Origin: Diphasiastrum complanatum
Taxonomy: Eukaryota; Streptophyta; Lycopodiopsida; Lycopodiales; Lycopodiaceae
Assembly: GCA_029204225.1 (NCBI GenBank)
Contig: CM055111.1
Coordinates: 43,342,815-43,406,814, forward strand
Direction: 5' to 3'
Length of the DNA: 64,000 nt
The notes beneath the pieces were generated by a model that was given only the letters and a program-made list of their open reading frames with translations, ran no database searches and was not told where the DNA came from. Shown one piece after another: positions 45,353 through 59,100 of the stretch (position 1 is the stretch's first letter; every line of letters begins with the position of its first letter). Both the position numbers and the translations under genes were made by a program.

Positions 45353-46860
45353 TGAAGCAAAGGAGCACAAGGAGTGGCGTGCAGCTATGGAACATAAATG
45401 GAAGCCATATCGAAAAATAGTACAATGGAACTTGGTTGAGCTACCTGATGGTAAGACGCCTATCACTTGCAAATGGATTTATAAGATCAAATATGGAGCG
45501 GATGGGCAACTCAACAAGTACAAAACACGGTTGGTTGTGAGAGGATTTGAGTAGCAGGAAGGTATTGATTTTGAGGAAACCTTCGCACCTGTAGCTAAGA
45601 TGGTAACTATATGTTCTATCATTGCTATTTATGCTTTCTATGGTTGGAAGATCCAGCAAATGGACATTAAAAATGCTTTTCTTAATGGAGTGCTGGATGA
45701 AGAGGTGTATTAGTACAACCTCAAGGATTTGTTGAGCCAAGGAGAGAGCATCTTGTTTGTAAACTCAACAAATCCATTTATGAATTGAAGCAAGCACCAC
45801 GAGCGTGGTACTCTTGCATTGATGAACACTTCAAGCGAAGGGTCGAAATGGTAAAGAGTAATGTTGATTCTAATCTTTACATTCTAAGGCAAGATTCAGA
45901 TATAGTGTTCATTGTTTTGTACGTGGATGATTTGATTATTACAGGAAGTAATGAGAGCTTAATTGATGAAATCAAATCAGATCTTTCCAATGCCTTTAAC
46001 ATGAGCGATCTAGGATTGATGCACTATTATCTTGGCATTGAAGTATGGCAAAAGGAAGATGTCGTCTTTCTTACACAAAGCAAATATGCACGAGATTTGT
46101 TTTATAAGTTCAATATGCAGGATTGTAAGCCCTTGAGCACACCTATGGATGTCAACACAAATCCTACTTCATATGATGAATTTGAGAAAGTGAATGCTTA
46201 TTTTACATGCAACTGGTGGGATTTGACACACACGTGACCTGATATGTCCTATGTTGTTGGTGTTGTTAGTCAATTTATGCAAGATCCTAGTCAAGCACAC
46301 CGGAAGTTTGCTACACGTATTCTTAGGTACATTCGAGGGACATTGAATTTTAGTTTGAAGTATGATCAGCCTGAAGTGCCAATGTTGGTAGGTTACACAG
46401 ATGCCAATTGGGCAGCTAACATTGATGACAAAAGATCTGCCACTGGTCATACATTCAGTTATGGTACAGCTGCTGTTTCATGGAACAACAAAAAGTAACC
46501 TACAGTAGTCTTATCTTCGACGAAAGCTAAATATCATGCACTCAGCAATGCTACACAGGAAGCGATATGTTTACGAAGATTGCTTGTGGATTTAGGTCAA
46601 CCAATGTGGATGCGACTATTATATCTTGCGACAACCAAAGCTGCATTCACCTTGCCAAAAATCCAATTCTACATGCTCGAACCAAACACATTGAAATACA
46701 TTATCATTTTGTTCGAGAGAAAATTCTTGACGGAGCCATTGATCTTTTTTTTTGTAAATCTGAAGATAAGTGGTAGATATTTTTACTAAGTCATTAGGTA
46801 GATGTAAATTTGAAAAGTTTAGTACTCTATTAGGAATAAAAGAATGTAATTTTATCATTG
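45353..46860 (+). pseudogene. Copia C reverse transcriptase and RNase H (broken)
   Basis: The frame reads KWIYKIKYGADGQLNKYKTR, EETFAPVAKMVT and MDIKNAFLNGVLDEEVY, the first catalytic Asp region, then a frameshift near 45712 and KQAPRAWYS. VLYVDDLIITGSNESLI holds the YVDD catalytic pair. RNase H follows with VGYTDANWAANIDDKRSATG, then CDNQSCIHLAKNP and HARTKHIEIHYHFVREKI. In the first part MDIKNAF stands where MDVKNAF is usual. The polypurine tract GAGGGAGAG is at 46860-46868. Confidence 0.85.
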
Positions 46861-46868
46861 AGGGAGAG

Positions 46869-47130
46869 TGTTAGAAATCAATGATAAACTTTATTGTTAT
46901 TGTTTACGATGTGCTTTACTGTTGACAACTGTTAGTAGCTGTAATTAGCTGTAGGCTAGTCTATTAGTCAACGCCTAGTTTTTTTCTCTCTCTATCAAAA
47001 TTTAGGGTTCATTTGTACATTTTACATCCAGTGAGTAAGTGTGTGATAGAGTGTGTTCTTCTTCCGCTTTGTGGTGATTGCTTATGGTGAATGATTGATG
47101 TTGCTTATCTGATTATTGACAATAAAGCCT
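46869..47130 (+). repeat. Copia C 3' LTR (right end approximate)
   Basis: TGTTAGAAATCAATG begins right after the polypurine tract. No matching 5' LTR exists in the window, so the right end is only estimated: at about 47140 sequence of repeat family D starts. Confidence 0.6.
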
Positions 47131-47139
47131 TGCTCTCAA

Positions 47140-47710
47140 GTAGAGAAAAATTCAAGTACAAAATCTCGTGTAGAAAGAGAAAGCCAAAATAGCTCTAAAT
47201 GTAGGAAATCTCACGAACTCCAAAAAACTTACATAGAATAGCGAAGCACGTCGGCTGTGGGTGGTGTGTACCCGGGCCAACTTTCGAGATAGCCTCTCAA
47301 AAGATGCGGGATGAGGCCATGATGAAGGGGAGGTTCAGGTCATCTAAGACACATATAAGGGAGTGAAACTTGATTGGACCCCTTCTTTTCCTTCTCTAAA
47401 TGTGATTGGCTTAGTGACCATAATGACCCTCAAACTTGATCGAACCAATTTCATGGATCTCTAACTTGTGATTGGTCACATATTCTCAATAAAACACATA
47501 GGAAGTGTCACTAGCCCTCTATCATCATGACATGTGTCAAGTGCCTAACTTACTTTTGGATTTGGCCTAATCATCATGTGGCTTGTGTACTTGCTCGAGT
47601 TACCTCTAATGCCAAAATTGGCCTAATCACCTACTAACATGTGTAATGACACAAAAATTTCAATATAGCCTCTAACTCAACATAGATAACTTTTTCTATT
47701 TTTCACATGA
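47140..47710 (+). repeat. LTR family D, copy 3 (partial)
   Basis: It shares ordered blocks with 20430-20850, such as GATTGGACCCCTT, TGGCCTAATCATC and CCAAAATTGGCC. It lacks the left part seen in copy 1. Confidence 0.55.
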
Positions 47711-47915
47711 ATTACAATCGATGTCCAAGACAATAGTAACATTATAATTAGATGGTACATTAGGATTGGTTGATGGATGTTTGGCAAGCTTGTGGATGAT
47801 TGGCCTATTACATGAGTTGGTCTCCTTCTTCGACAGATTGAATCACAATTGATGTCCAAGACAATAGTACCATTATAACTGGATGGTAGATTAGGATTGG
47901 TTGATGGATGTTGTG
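47709..47915 (+). repeat. Direct duplication, period 131 bp
   Basis: A block of about 75 bp starting GAATTACAATCGATGTCCAA at 47709 recurs from 47840 with a few changes, ending TTGGTTGATGGATGTT in both. Confidence 0.75.
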
Positions 47916-48169
47916 GATGAGTAGATTTCTTCTCGAAAATAAGGTATGGGTGTGTTAGAGTTGGTTGTGCACTTTCGTAAATCTTTATAGATGTGGATGA
48001 TGAGGCTTGAATGACGTGGCAGGATGACACACTTGTACAAAACTTTCGGTAATTTTGGATTTATGACATGTCGTGATGACAATGAATATGGATGTAAGTG
48101 AGAACAACAATGGATGATTGGACTAGGGTGTTGGAGAACTAAATGAATGGGTAACACGAAGAGAGAGGT

Positions 48170-48193
48170 GGGGGGAGAGGGGGGGGGGGGGGG
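48170..48193 (+). repeat. G-rich run with 15 consecutive G
   Basis: GGTGGGGGGAGA followed by G15 (48179-48193). It could form a G-quadruplex, and is prone to length errors in sequencing. Confidence 0.8.
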
Positions 48194-48405
48194 TGTGATG
48201 TGTGAATAACTACCTTGAAGATTATGTGTAAACCCCCTCACCCAAGAACAGGCTGAAGGGGCCATGTGCTTCCATGGAAAGGGCTGCTGCAACCCTCTCA
48301 CTTTTGATTGTATGTACAACTCCTACATGTCACAATTGTTACATTGAGGGAGTACCAAATTTTTATCGCGTTTTTAATCACCCATAATCTTTTCATATGG
48401 AAATC

Positions 48406-48410
<5 letters not shown>

Positions 48411-48457
<47 letters not shown>
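48411..48457 (+). repeat. (CT)n microsatellite
   Basis: About 23 uninterrupted CT units. Ordinary plant dinucleotide repeat. Confidence 0.95.
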
Positions 48458-48460
<3 letters not shown>

Positions 48461-48712
48461 GAGTGGAATCAAACTTCACATCTCAAGGAGATGAAAAGTG
48501 GAGGCCTCTCTCTACAGTCATTAAATAATCACAGACCAGGGACTAGTAAATTGATAGGACAGCTTGTATTATATTTCGAGGATTTGTATTTCTTTGAAAA
48601 GAATACAAGGATAAATTTTTGGGAATATTTGAGAGAATGGTAGAACTTAGAACAGATTTCTCTTTCTAGATGAGATTGTCTGGACTTCCTTTGCAAAATT
48701 AGTTTTTAAATG

Positions 48713-49390
48713 AGCTATTATGAGGATTGTTTGCGTGGATGAATCAAGATTACTGAAATTTTAAATCTATGTACAAGCAAGCACATGCATGTCAAGAAGA
48801 GGTCTCATGAACTACCTCATTTATCTATTTCCGTGCAAAATCATAGTAAGCTATTATGTGGATTGTTTGAGTGGATAAATTAGGAGTACCAACATTTTCA
48901 ATATACACAAAACAATCGCATGTATGTCAAGAAGAGAGGTTTCATGAACTGCTTCATTCATCACTATCTCTAGTTAGACCTATTAGATAAAGATTGAACT
49001 TACTGCTTAACTCATGCTCTAACATTGTGATTGGACTTGTTGTCACTATCAGATAGAATTGAATTTATTTCTTTCATCACCCTCTAAAGATGAGATTCTG
49101 ATCCATTTTCCAAGAAGCACAAAGACCTCATTGATAATGTGATATCAGCAATATAAAAAATTGAGTGAAAAAATTTGCACTTAAAATTACAGTAACAAAC
49201 ACAAGTTTTAATGATGGATACTTCTTGCCAACATTTGCAGCTAACTTTTACGTTTAAAGTCAACTACTGCTTTTTCCTGTTGCTGTTTTCCACAACATAA
49301 GACATGGAAGGCACCACCTCATGGGTTGTAATAAGAGCTTTTTCCTGTTGCTGTTTTCCACAACATCACCTCATGGATTGTAAAAAGAGC
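48713..49390 (+). repeat. Two local duplications downstream of the FAD synthetase gene
   Basis: A block from 48713 (AGCTATTATGAGGATTGTTT) recurs from 48849 (period 136) with the shared end ATGTCAAGAAGAG and CATGAACT. A second block, CTTTTTCCTGTTGCTGTTTT, occurs from 49270 and again from 49338 and continues CCACAACAT in both. They are unrelated to each other. Confidence 0.7.
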
Positions 49391-49552
49391 TTTTAAGCGC
49401 TATACTTGTAAAAAGGTATATCCATCAAGCAATTGCTCCAGCAACTACCAGCTGAGGGTTGTTCAATGTGATTGCATCCGAATCAGTTGAGTGGATGACC
49501 TTCTGTAACAGTGAATTGTACGAAAAAAGACGGCTCATAAATAGAAGCCAAT

Positions 49553-50118
49553 TTATGCTGCATCAAATTGACTATCAGATAAGTACAAGCTCTCAGACAA
49601 AAATTCTAACCCAAGCAAAGTGCTTGGCATAAATAAATTGAGCTTTCCACTCTCTGAAGGAATTTCAATATCTGTGGCTGTGATGACTATTTCTTCATTG
49701 CCTAGCTCAATAATATCCGCTCTGCCAGGAAGCTTGAGATTTTGTCCCTCAACTGTTACAATGCAAACATAGGTCCCTTCTTTGGGAGGCTGATTCAAGA
49801 CATTTAACAAGGGAATGCTGATTGACTGCTGCTTCCTCTTCATATTCTGAGAAGTTATCAACAAGCGATGATTTCTCCCAAGCAAACCTGCTACTCGTTT
49901 GATTTGGCCAGCAGCCAAAGCTTTTCGAACGCGAGTGGAAGAAACCTGTCCTCTCTCTCTTTTATTGTCCGTGATTGCACCTTCAACAGGTAATGAATAT
50001 TCTCCTGAAACATCCATAACAGGATCAACAATGAAAACCTCAAGACCATAGTCCACACACAGCCTAACCAAATCTGATGCATCACCTGCAGCCTTGTAGC
50101 CAAAACGGTAGTTTGCAC
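49553..50118 (-). CDS. RibF: RibF exon 4
   Basis: Begins after acceptor GTTGGCAG and encodes ANYRFGYK through the stop TAA at 49553-49555; holds the SSTRVR motif and the C-terminal domain. Confidence 0.92.
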
Positions 50119-53100
50119 CTGCCAACAGAATATAGATAGATTTATTTAGGATAAAAAAAAACAAGATATGCTTGTAGCTTAGATTGTAGCTCTAATGCCA
50201 TGTGCACAGACTGATTATTGATTATGAGGTCTGTCTTGAATGATGTGCATTGTTCAGTATTACTTCTTAACTAGTACAATATATTTTTATCTTGTGAAGT
50301 CCAGAATTACCTAGACATTGGATAATTATGTTTAGGGGTGATGTTTGAAGTATAAAATTCAATGAGTCCTCAGAGATTGCTGATTACTCTCATCAGCAAG
50401 TAGTATGAATGGTTAATTTGGTCTTAAAAGTTAGAGGCACTGACAGTTAAGGTTTTTTTCACTAGCCAATCTATTGGTAAACAGGCTTTTTTTTTCATGT
50501 TATTAAAATAAAAAAATACCAATCCTTTTTCAATGCTTCAAAAAAGAGACTGCCAGTCACATGCTCACACATAAATTGTGATGCTATGGAGTCTATACAG
50601 AACAAAATGGCATTCCTGGAGAATTCTATTCTTTAAGAGATTCTGAGTATTTCTTCAGCATTGTAGGAAAATGGTACAGCATAGAAAATAGAGAACACTA
50701 TTACATAGGTTTAAACAAATGTAGGAGTTGAAGGAAAAGGGTTGGCAAGGGCTTGCTTTCCGAAGAGCCATTGATTTTATGTGTTTGAAAGTAAGGGCTG
50801 CATTAGTATGTGGAATATTTAGCTTTTCAACCTATTGATTATTGATAGGTACAACGATTGGACCATGGGTCACGCACTTCGTTTCGAAGTTATTGACAAT
50901 AACTACTTTAGATGCCTATTAACCCGTTGGGGCCTTATTGATTACTTTTGGACCCGTATAATTATCATGATTGTATTTGGCCTCATTTTGACCATTTAGT
51001 CAAACAGTAAAGTTTTCAACTGCCCAAGAAGGTAACCTAAAAAGGGTGTCCAACCCAAATTAAAAACTGCAAGCCCTAACTAGAAACAATAATGCGTCAT
51101 CGTTTTAAAGCTTGAACTGATAGAAAGCGAGAGAACTCTTGAGTTTGATTGGAGGGGGGCCTACAACCTAATGCAGTGTCAATTTTGTTTTATAAGTTCG
51201 TTAGAGTATCAAATTAGTTTCACAGTTTGCTACTCTATTTCTAAATTTGCACATATTTTGTACTTTCAAACGTGATAGAAATACTTTCTTTATCTAAGGA
51301 TTCATCGGAGGTAAATAAAATTAGAGCGCCAGCCATCTTGCAGGTGGGCACTAGCTCTGATAAGCAACAAAACTTCACAGAGGGTTCGAGGGTAAAATCA
51401 AACCCTAATCTGATCAAAAATCGAGTTATTGCTTCCCAGAAGAAAGGGTGCTGAAGGTTCTTCAATTTATTCTTATTTAGGAATCTAAGAAAAAAAAAAT
51501 TGTTGCAGCATTGGAAAGTGTAATCTAGCCTTAAAATAAAGAAACATTCAGATTTTTACTTCCGGATAGAGAAGGCAAGGTGCCAATGACTTTGGCTTTT
51601 GTTTCTTGATTTAACGCCTGGATAAAAGTGCGGTGTTGCAAAAATTTTCTTTTTTTGTTGTTCACCCAAAGATGCTATGAATTTCTCCTTCGGACCATCA
51701 TCTTCTTCATCTTTCTAAGCAAAATTGTCTCCAAATTCTTGCTTAGACTTATAATATATGGCAACATTTCTTTGATGCTTTTTTTATTATGAAGCTGTCA
51801 TTAGCAAGAAAATACGTTTTCCAAAATGGTGCCTTTTTTCTTTTATTGGATAAGAATTGTCGGAAGCAAGTATAACAAACCCGTCAACTTTTTTACACTT
51901 GCATCCTGGAATCGAATAATGGCAACACCACAAGCCTGATTAACAAGCAAGGCATACGCTAAAAAAAATCAATAGGCCCATCTCACTGGATCTTACATCA
52001 ACAGAGGCTAAATGCAACCTTACCTATTAAATAGCTATTGGCCAAAAGAGAAGAGCTCTGAATCAGCAGAAAAATATCATGGCAAGGATTGTCGTCCTCA
52101 GATAGCACCATGTAGCGACCTCACATGAAAGATATCACAAGCATGTGTTCCAGGAGGAAGCTGAAGGTAGTAGGTAACAAGACTCAAACGCTGGAGGATC
52201 TAAAAAGGACCATAATATCGTGGGGCAAGCTTCTCAATAGAAGCCTCTCCCTAAACAAAATGATGTCAAGCAAAGCTGAGCCGAAGATGTAAAAAATCAC
52301 CGCCATGAAACTCTACATGCCAACGATGTCTGTCAATGGTGGTCTTATACCGTTGCTTGACCTACTATGCATGCATATTGTCCTGAGCAATAATCTCACG
52401 TGCCCCAGATAAGAAAGAAGGTAGAGTAACTGGTGTATCATTGAGAGGCAATGTAAGAGCTGGTAAAGCTGGAGAGTACCCATGGGCAAGTGGGATGGAG
52501 AGACACAGGTGCTAGAACTGACAAAATTGTTGTGGCTATACTCTGAAAGATTTGAATTTTGAAACCGATTCGCTGATTTGAAAATCCTAGGACCAATTCA
52601 AATAGGTAGAATGGCCGATTCAGCCACCACCAATTCGACCGATTCGGAATAGGAAGGAAACTTTAGTAATTGGTATTTACTACTTACTAGTAGCTACTTA
52701 ATGCACGAGTGTCAATGGGCATTGCTCAAGCCTAGATTGAACTTTTTTATGGTTGTAATTTCGAGCTTCCAACTCTCACTTTGAAACTTTCATGAGCCAC
52801 AACTCACTATTAAAATTTTGACTTGCTTGTACAATGTTCACAATTGAAAGACAAATGACCAATCATCTATATTTCGTGCACTATACAGGTTGTCACGGAT
52901 AGTGGCAAATTGCGTTGCCATGGGTAGGCTCATTATAGATCTGCCCCCACATTTTTTGGACACCTTGTGCTGCACATTGCTTGGACCTCTTGGTCAAGGA
53001 TGTAGCTAAGATACCATGGGTCAAGGAAGTGCAGAGACCAAGGGCCTTCGGCACGTTCAGCACACACTCCATCCTGGAGGTCCTAAAACCTACCCCCACC

Positions 53101-56100
53101 AAGTTAGCTTAATAATGTGATATCTACATCGACCTGTGGCTTACAAATCGAGACGGCTGCATGTTGGGCCTTCCGTATGAGTTCATGAATAGGTTGGGCG
53201 AGTAGCTACAACAGTGCAAGACCATCAGTGAGGCAAGGTACTATTTTGGAATTTTATTTTGAAATTTGGAATCTGAATTGATAAAATTTTTGGCTGAGTT
53301 TTCAGTTACTATGGCTCATCGTTCTTGAGTCTTGACTGTTGAATCTTGATAACATGTATTCATTTCCATATTTCGAGATTCAAAAGCTACAAGCTTGAGG
53401 AGATTCAGTGCCTTTGGTAGAGTAGATGGGAATGGTTTCATCACCCCTTACAAGACATGGCCCACATATTCCATCCATTATGGAGGAGCGAGTAATAGTA
53501 GTACGACGATAGGGAGCTAGGGAATGAGTAAAACCAAACAAGTTTATGAAACATCATGTTTTTGGGAGAATTTACAAACATGTTATTAGTGACAACAATT
53601 TGGATGGAAAACGATGAGCAAAGGCAAGTTACATGTGGCTTGCAATCATGAAAACATCCCCATAAGGTCGTCCACAAAAAAGAAATGTATTGAATACTGA
53701 TTTCTTACAAATTGTACTGCAATAAGTTGGTTTGCATACACATGAAGGAGACACCTCCATATTGAATAAGGCGAACTCACTGGAAGATGTCGTACGAATT
53801 GCTCGAGTTTATGATCAAACGGTCGTTGCTTCCCGTAAGTGAGGGCAAGAAAAAAATTCAACAAATTTCTGGCCTTGCAAGAAGTCGAAAAAATATTTCG
53901 ATGAATTGGAGGCTATGGCCTTTCAGAAAAAGAAAAACGGCAACAAGTTCAAGAAAAAATCGAAGGCATCAAACCATGATGCGGCTTTTAAACAATGGTT
54001 GTGTTTCAATTGCAGGAAGTCGGGACATTTGGCCAAGGAGTGTCCTCAAAAAAAAAATTCCACATCGAATCTAATGACGGTTGATTTGCCCTCAGGTACA
54101 TTGCAAATTCGCTTTGTAGGAACTACTTGTGAATGTCATTTTAGTACATTATCTTTTGGTCATTATTCTTTTTGAGTTAAGGGCAGATTATTAGGGAAAG
54201 ATGTTAGTGTATTGTTTGACTTAGGTAGTATGCATAATGTTTTTTATCGATTCTCAACTTGTGTAGAAACTTCAGGTGCCTACCAAGCCAAGTAATCATC
54301 GTTACATGGTCAAGTTAGCTTCAGTTTTCTTCTGCAAATTCCTTCTTGATTGTTCAAAGATAGCCGAACTCTCAATGGTGTGTTGAAAGGAGTTAAAACT
54401 CGAAAGGCTAGGCCCAGCCCACCAATAGAGCGGAATGAGGAATTAGATTTGTGTTTTAATAAACTCAAAGATCTAATTGTCTCGGCACCGGTCCTAGTCA
54501 TGGCGGATCCTAATAAACTTTATGTTGTAAAAGTGGATGCTAGTGATTTTGCTATTGGTGTGGTTCTACTCCAGGAGGAAGGCCCGTTGCCTTTAAGAGT
54601 AAAAATTTATCTGATGCACAAACTTGATATAACACACAAGAAATGGAGCTTTTTGAGGTGGTGCATGCGTTAAAGACGTGGAGACACTATTTATATGGGA
54701 GTATAGTGTGCTTAAATCACCAACCATTGAAATATTTGTGTAACCAAAAAGACTTGAGGCATCGTAAAGCTCGATGGGCTAAGCTAAAGCAAGAACTCAA
54801 CCTTGATTTGAGATATATCAAAGGGTCTTCAAATCAGGTGGCTGATGCCTTGAGTCGAATTGGTGAAGTGAATGAACTTTCGTTCACAAAGATCACTATG
54901 GACTTCTATCTTTTGTTACAAGGTCTTTATGAACAAGATCCTCATTTTGGACCTATTTGGCAAAAAGTTCTATTGGGGGGTCTAAATTGGGAACTGATTG
55001 CAAGGTGATTAGCTGAGAAAGATAGGAAGGTAGTGGAGGACTTTTCCTTCGTAGTGGACATTTGTTCAGAAGGGGAAAAGTATGTGTACCCGGAATGGAT
55101 GTTGTTAAGAAGAAAATTCCGTTTGAATGTCATGATGCACCTTGTGCTGGACATCCAGGTATCCATCGTACATTAGATTTTTTTCGAAGGGATTTCTATT
55201 GGCCAAAATTAAGACCTTTTGTAGAATCTTGTGTGTTAAACTGTGATCAGTGCCAGCGGAATAAAGCTGAACACTTAAAGGCTGGAGAGCTTGCATCCGT
55301 TGGATATTCCTACCAAATGTTGGGATAGTAACTCAATGGATTTTGTACTTGGTTACCACGTACGAATAAACAAAATGATGCTATTTGGGTCATAGTTGAC
55401 CAATTAACCAAATTGGCTACGTTTATTCCAGTAAAAACTACATTGAAAGCGTCTGAGTTAGCTCAAATCTTTGTGGAATGTCTATTTAGATTATATTGAC
55501 TGCCATCAAACATAGTGAGTGATCATGATCCGAAGTTCATAGGTCGGTTTTGGACTACATTATTTGATAAGTTGGAGACTTCTTTGAGCATGAGCTCAAC
55601 TGATCATCCAGAATCTGATGGTCAGACAGAGAGAACTAATCAGACGATGGAGCAAATACTTCGGGTATATGTTTCGCTTCGGCAATCTCATTGGAAGAGG
55701 TACCTTCCATCAATTGAATTTGCCTATAATAGTAGTAAACACTCAACTATCGATTATAGCCTGTTTATGCTTTTGTATGGATTTCAACCTCGATCTACAA
55801 TAACTGTTGAAACTGAGTCGATCAAAGTTAAAAAAGTAGCCGATTTCTTGCGAGAGATGCAAGGAATGCTATAGTTAGCTCGAGAAAATGTGCAGAGTGC
55901 CTAGGATCGGGTTCGAAATTTTGCTAGTTTGAAAAGATCGTCACGGGAGTTTCAAGTTGGGGATTGGGTGTATCTTAGAATTCCAAAGGATTCTAGAGTG
56001 ATGCGTACCGAAAAGTATTACAAGTTATCTGCTCGTTAAAATCTACCATATAAAATCTTGAAAAAGATTTGATCATTAGCTTACCAATTAGATTTACTGG

Positions 56101-59100
56101 ATGAGATCAGGGCTCATCCCATAATTCATGTCAATCGTCTGAAGATGAGTTTACATGAAGGAAATCACCTTGGTTCTAGTAAAGGTTGTTTGAAGAATTA
56201 TCTGAAAGAATTTCTTTAGAACCCATTCTTGGTCGAAATGACTAGCTCGAGATGCAATCAGAAGTTGATTGGCAAACCAAACATATGAACTAGTGTTTGG
56301 AAGATATGTTGCCAGCATATGTTTCCAAAAAATGGTCAAATTAGCAAAAACACCTCCTCGTGGTTGAGTTTGCATACAATAGCGCAAAACATTCTGCCAC
56401 TAAATATGGTCCGTTTATGCTTAAGTATATTTGTCGAGCTCAAAGGTTTCAAGATTTAAGTTGTAGCTAAATTCTTGTGGGATATGCAAAAAATGTTGCC
56501 ACTGGAAAATGTTAGAACGACGCAAGACTGACCTTGGTTCAATGCTAACAAAGGTCGTTCACTTAGAAAATTCGAAGTCGAAGATTGGCTGTACCTTAAG
56601 ATTCCAAAAGACTCTAAGGTGCTTTAAACTAGTAAATGCCATAAGTTGTCTCCTAGATATAGCAGTCCTTAAAAGATTGTGAAGAGAATCCATCAGCCTG
56701 CTTATCGACTAGATCTTCCCATGTGACATTATCCATCAAGTATTCCATGTAACTCATTTAAAAAAGCGACTAAGTCACCTTATCTCGGAAGATGAACTAG
56801 TTCAATTGAAGGATCTAAAATCCTTTGTATCCTCGTAAACAGAGAAAAACGTGGGTACAACAACATCAGTTAAGAAACCAAATAGTTTTTGAATATCTAG
56901 TTCGTTAGAAAGGTAAGCTGGATGATGAGGACACCTGGGGGAAAGTAGAAGATGTGAGATAAGAATATTGTAGTTTGCTTCTTTAGAAGGAAGTTCTTAA
57001 GGGGCAGGGTATATCATGTAACAACTAAGTACATAATGGCATACTTGAATGACAGCCTCAACAACCGAGGCGGAATGTTGGTCTAGGGTAGTTTTAGTGC
57101 AACGTGTCAGTGCCCGCAATTGTCGCTTGTCACAAGTCTAAGCAAGGATTGTGCTTGAATTGAGGCTTACTTGTACTATCTATATCGAGAAGTCTACATG
57201 GCATTGGCATTGGTCTTGATTGTGAAAACAACCATGCTGAAAACACAAAGACTCCTGGTTTTTACAAGAATACAGTGTCGCTGGAAGATACAGTTCTTCA
57301 TGTAGCAACAAATATTCAATGGCAATAGAATGTGTTTGCAGATAACTAGCCCCAGTAAAATCAATAAGAGATTTTAGCACTCAACCCATAGTGAAGTTTC
57401 AGAGTCATGTTTTGAAGGTCAAAAATTTTACCTGCCACAACACCTTTCACGTGCAGCTCAAGGGCTAGTTTCTCCACAAATTGCTTCGGACTTAAGCTCC
57501 TCACTTTTCCAAACTCTAAGGAATATTCTTGAGGTACCATGCCCCCACAAGAAATAGCCCAAATGCCCATTACACGTTTTCGGTCACATTTTGCCACAAT
57601 TGGCAGCCTGCACTCACAAACATCAATTGAGCCAAAAATGCGCTTTCTCTTTCAGCCCTAGGTGAGAACTTAACATGTCAAAAAGTGAAAATAATTCTTA
57701 GAAACATTTTAAGCCCTTTCTCTTACACTTAAATAACTTCTTTGAAAATGTGGCAATAAGTATCTCCTACTATATGGAACAATGTAGGGTGCATGTCAAT
57801 GTGCAGATAAAATAAATTAATCGCCGTATTGTTACAAGGGATAATGATAATCAGTAAGTGGCTCATACGACTTTTGCATTTCTCTGTTGAGTACACACCA
57901 TGGTATGCACTATAAGTGACCAGAAGATGTTAAAAACTTGAGTGAAAAAGTAAACTCTAGACTCACTTTTGCTCCCACCCAAGAACTTCAGCCATCCCCT
58001 TAAAGGACACCAGGAAGGGAGTTCCCATTCCTGCAGCATGCTCGGCAAGTGCTCGATGTCCCACATGCAGTGCATCAAACTTTCCTAACGCAACCACAGC
58101 CCCTGCCAATGTTCCAGACCCCTGTTCAGGCCCAGTTAATCTCGGTAAGTCTAAGAAGGAAGAGCAATGCCACAGATGCTAATAGGTATAACCATGCCTA
58201 CTTGCATCAACAAAGCTGAAAAGCTTAAACAAAGTACACCAATAAATAGGCAAAAAGCAGTGAGTCTGCGCACTGAGCAGGTTGACATGTACTGGAGAGT
58301 AGATTCTCCTTGTAAAGTCTACAGATAAGGTGGTATATGTGTTGACTCTTAGCTCTTAAGATTGGTAGGTTCGAGGAACAATTCGCAACAACTAAGGGTT
58401 TCAAGTAAAGTACTACCAATTTACCTTCTAGTGATCTATAAATATAGCATCAGCTTAGGGATTGTAATTGTTCTTTCGATTCCATTGTTGTAACTCCATA
58501 CTGGAAAGAATAATAGATTGCCTCTAATATAGCTTAATGATGTCACAACAGTATTTTTGCCAAACACTTTGTCATGTGAAAAGCGACCTTACAAACTGCA
58601 AAGTAGACAGTGACTGTGTCAAAGTTCCAGTCCAAACCAAAGAAATCATAGAAAGAAAGTGTCTTCGTGTCCTGCCAGCTTATTCTGCAAACTCGCTCTG
58701 GAATTTATGGGCTTCGAAATACTTTGCGTGATAATGTCTTACTATTCTCAGGTAGTTGACCCAGCGACTCTAATTAATTATGGATCTCAGTACGTGTGCA
58801 TTGTGAACCTAGCAAAATATGGCAAGGAAAAACCGCTGATGGATAAAAGGCTGGCAAGTGTGCACCATCACCCTTCAAGGATTGTGAAGCCAGTCTTTAA
58901 ATGATCCAAAGCAAATACGACGTTCACAAAAAGATTAGCGGTTACAGCTTACAACGACACTAGGTAGTCAGATCCAGTACAACGAATAAGTTTTTCAGCT
59001 TTTAAGAATGAAACTATACTTGATCTTACATCACTAAAGCCCATGCAGGTGGATTTCCTGGAGTACATGCAAAATAATTTCTGTACATCATGAGTCGCCA

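Larger units (their letters stand above)
42847..46868 (+). mobile_element. Copia C: nearly full-length, inactive copia body
   Basis: In order on the plus strand lie Gag, zinc knuckle, protease, integrase, reverse transcriptase, RNase H and a polypurine tract, which is the Ty1/copia order. The 3' LTR follows at 46869. No 5' LTR was found to the left, so that end was lost or replaced. Stops and frameshifts occur in every domain. The Gag start (SSKLAGANNYAVWKFKLKN) differs from that of copia B and the young element, so it is a different lineage. Confidence 0.88.
50119..57431 (-). other. RibF: RibF intron 3 (7313 nt) with retrotransposon debris
   Basis: Donor GCAG|GTAAAATT at 57431 and acceptor TTGGCAG at 50119. 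Apart from the gypsy fragments listed separately (52080-52420, 53906-57010) no reading frame is supported; 50160-52070 holds AT-rich sequence without recognised elements. Confidence 0.85.

Noticed and set aside
48308-48643. Open frame across the CT microsatellite
   Set aside because: Openness comes from the Ser-Leu repeat encoded by (CT)n.
49553-50164. A separate 203-residue gene starting at 50164
   Set aside because: Its first 15 residues are intron sequence; the acceptor at 50119 and the phase fit to 57432 show it is the last RibF exon.
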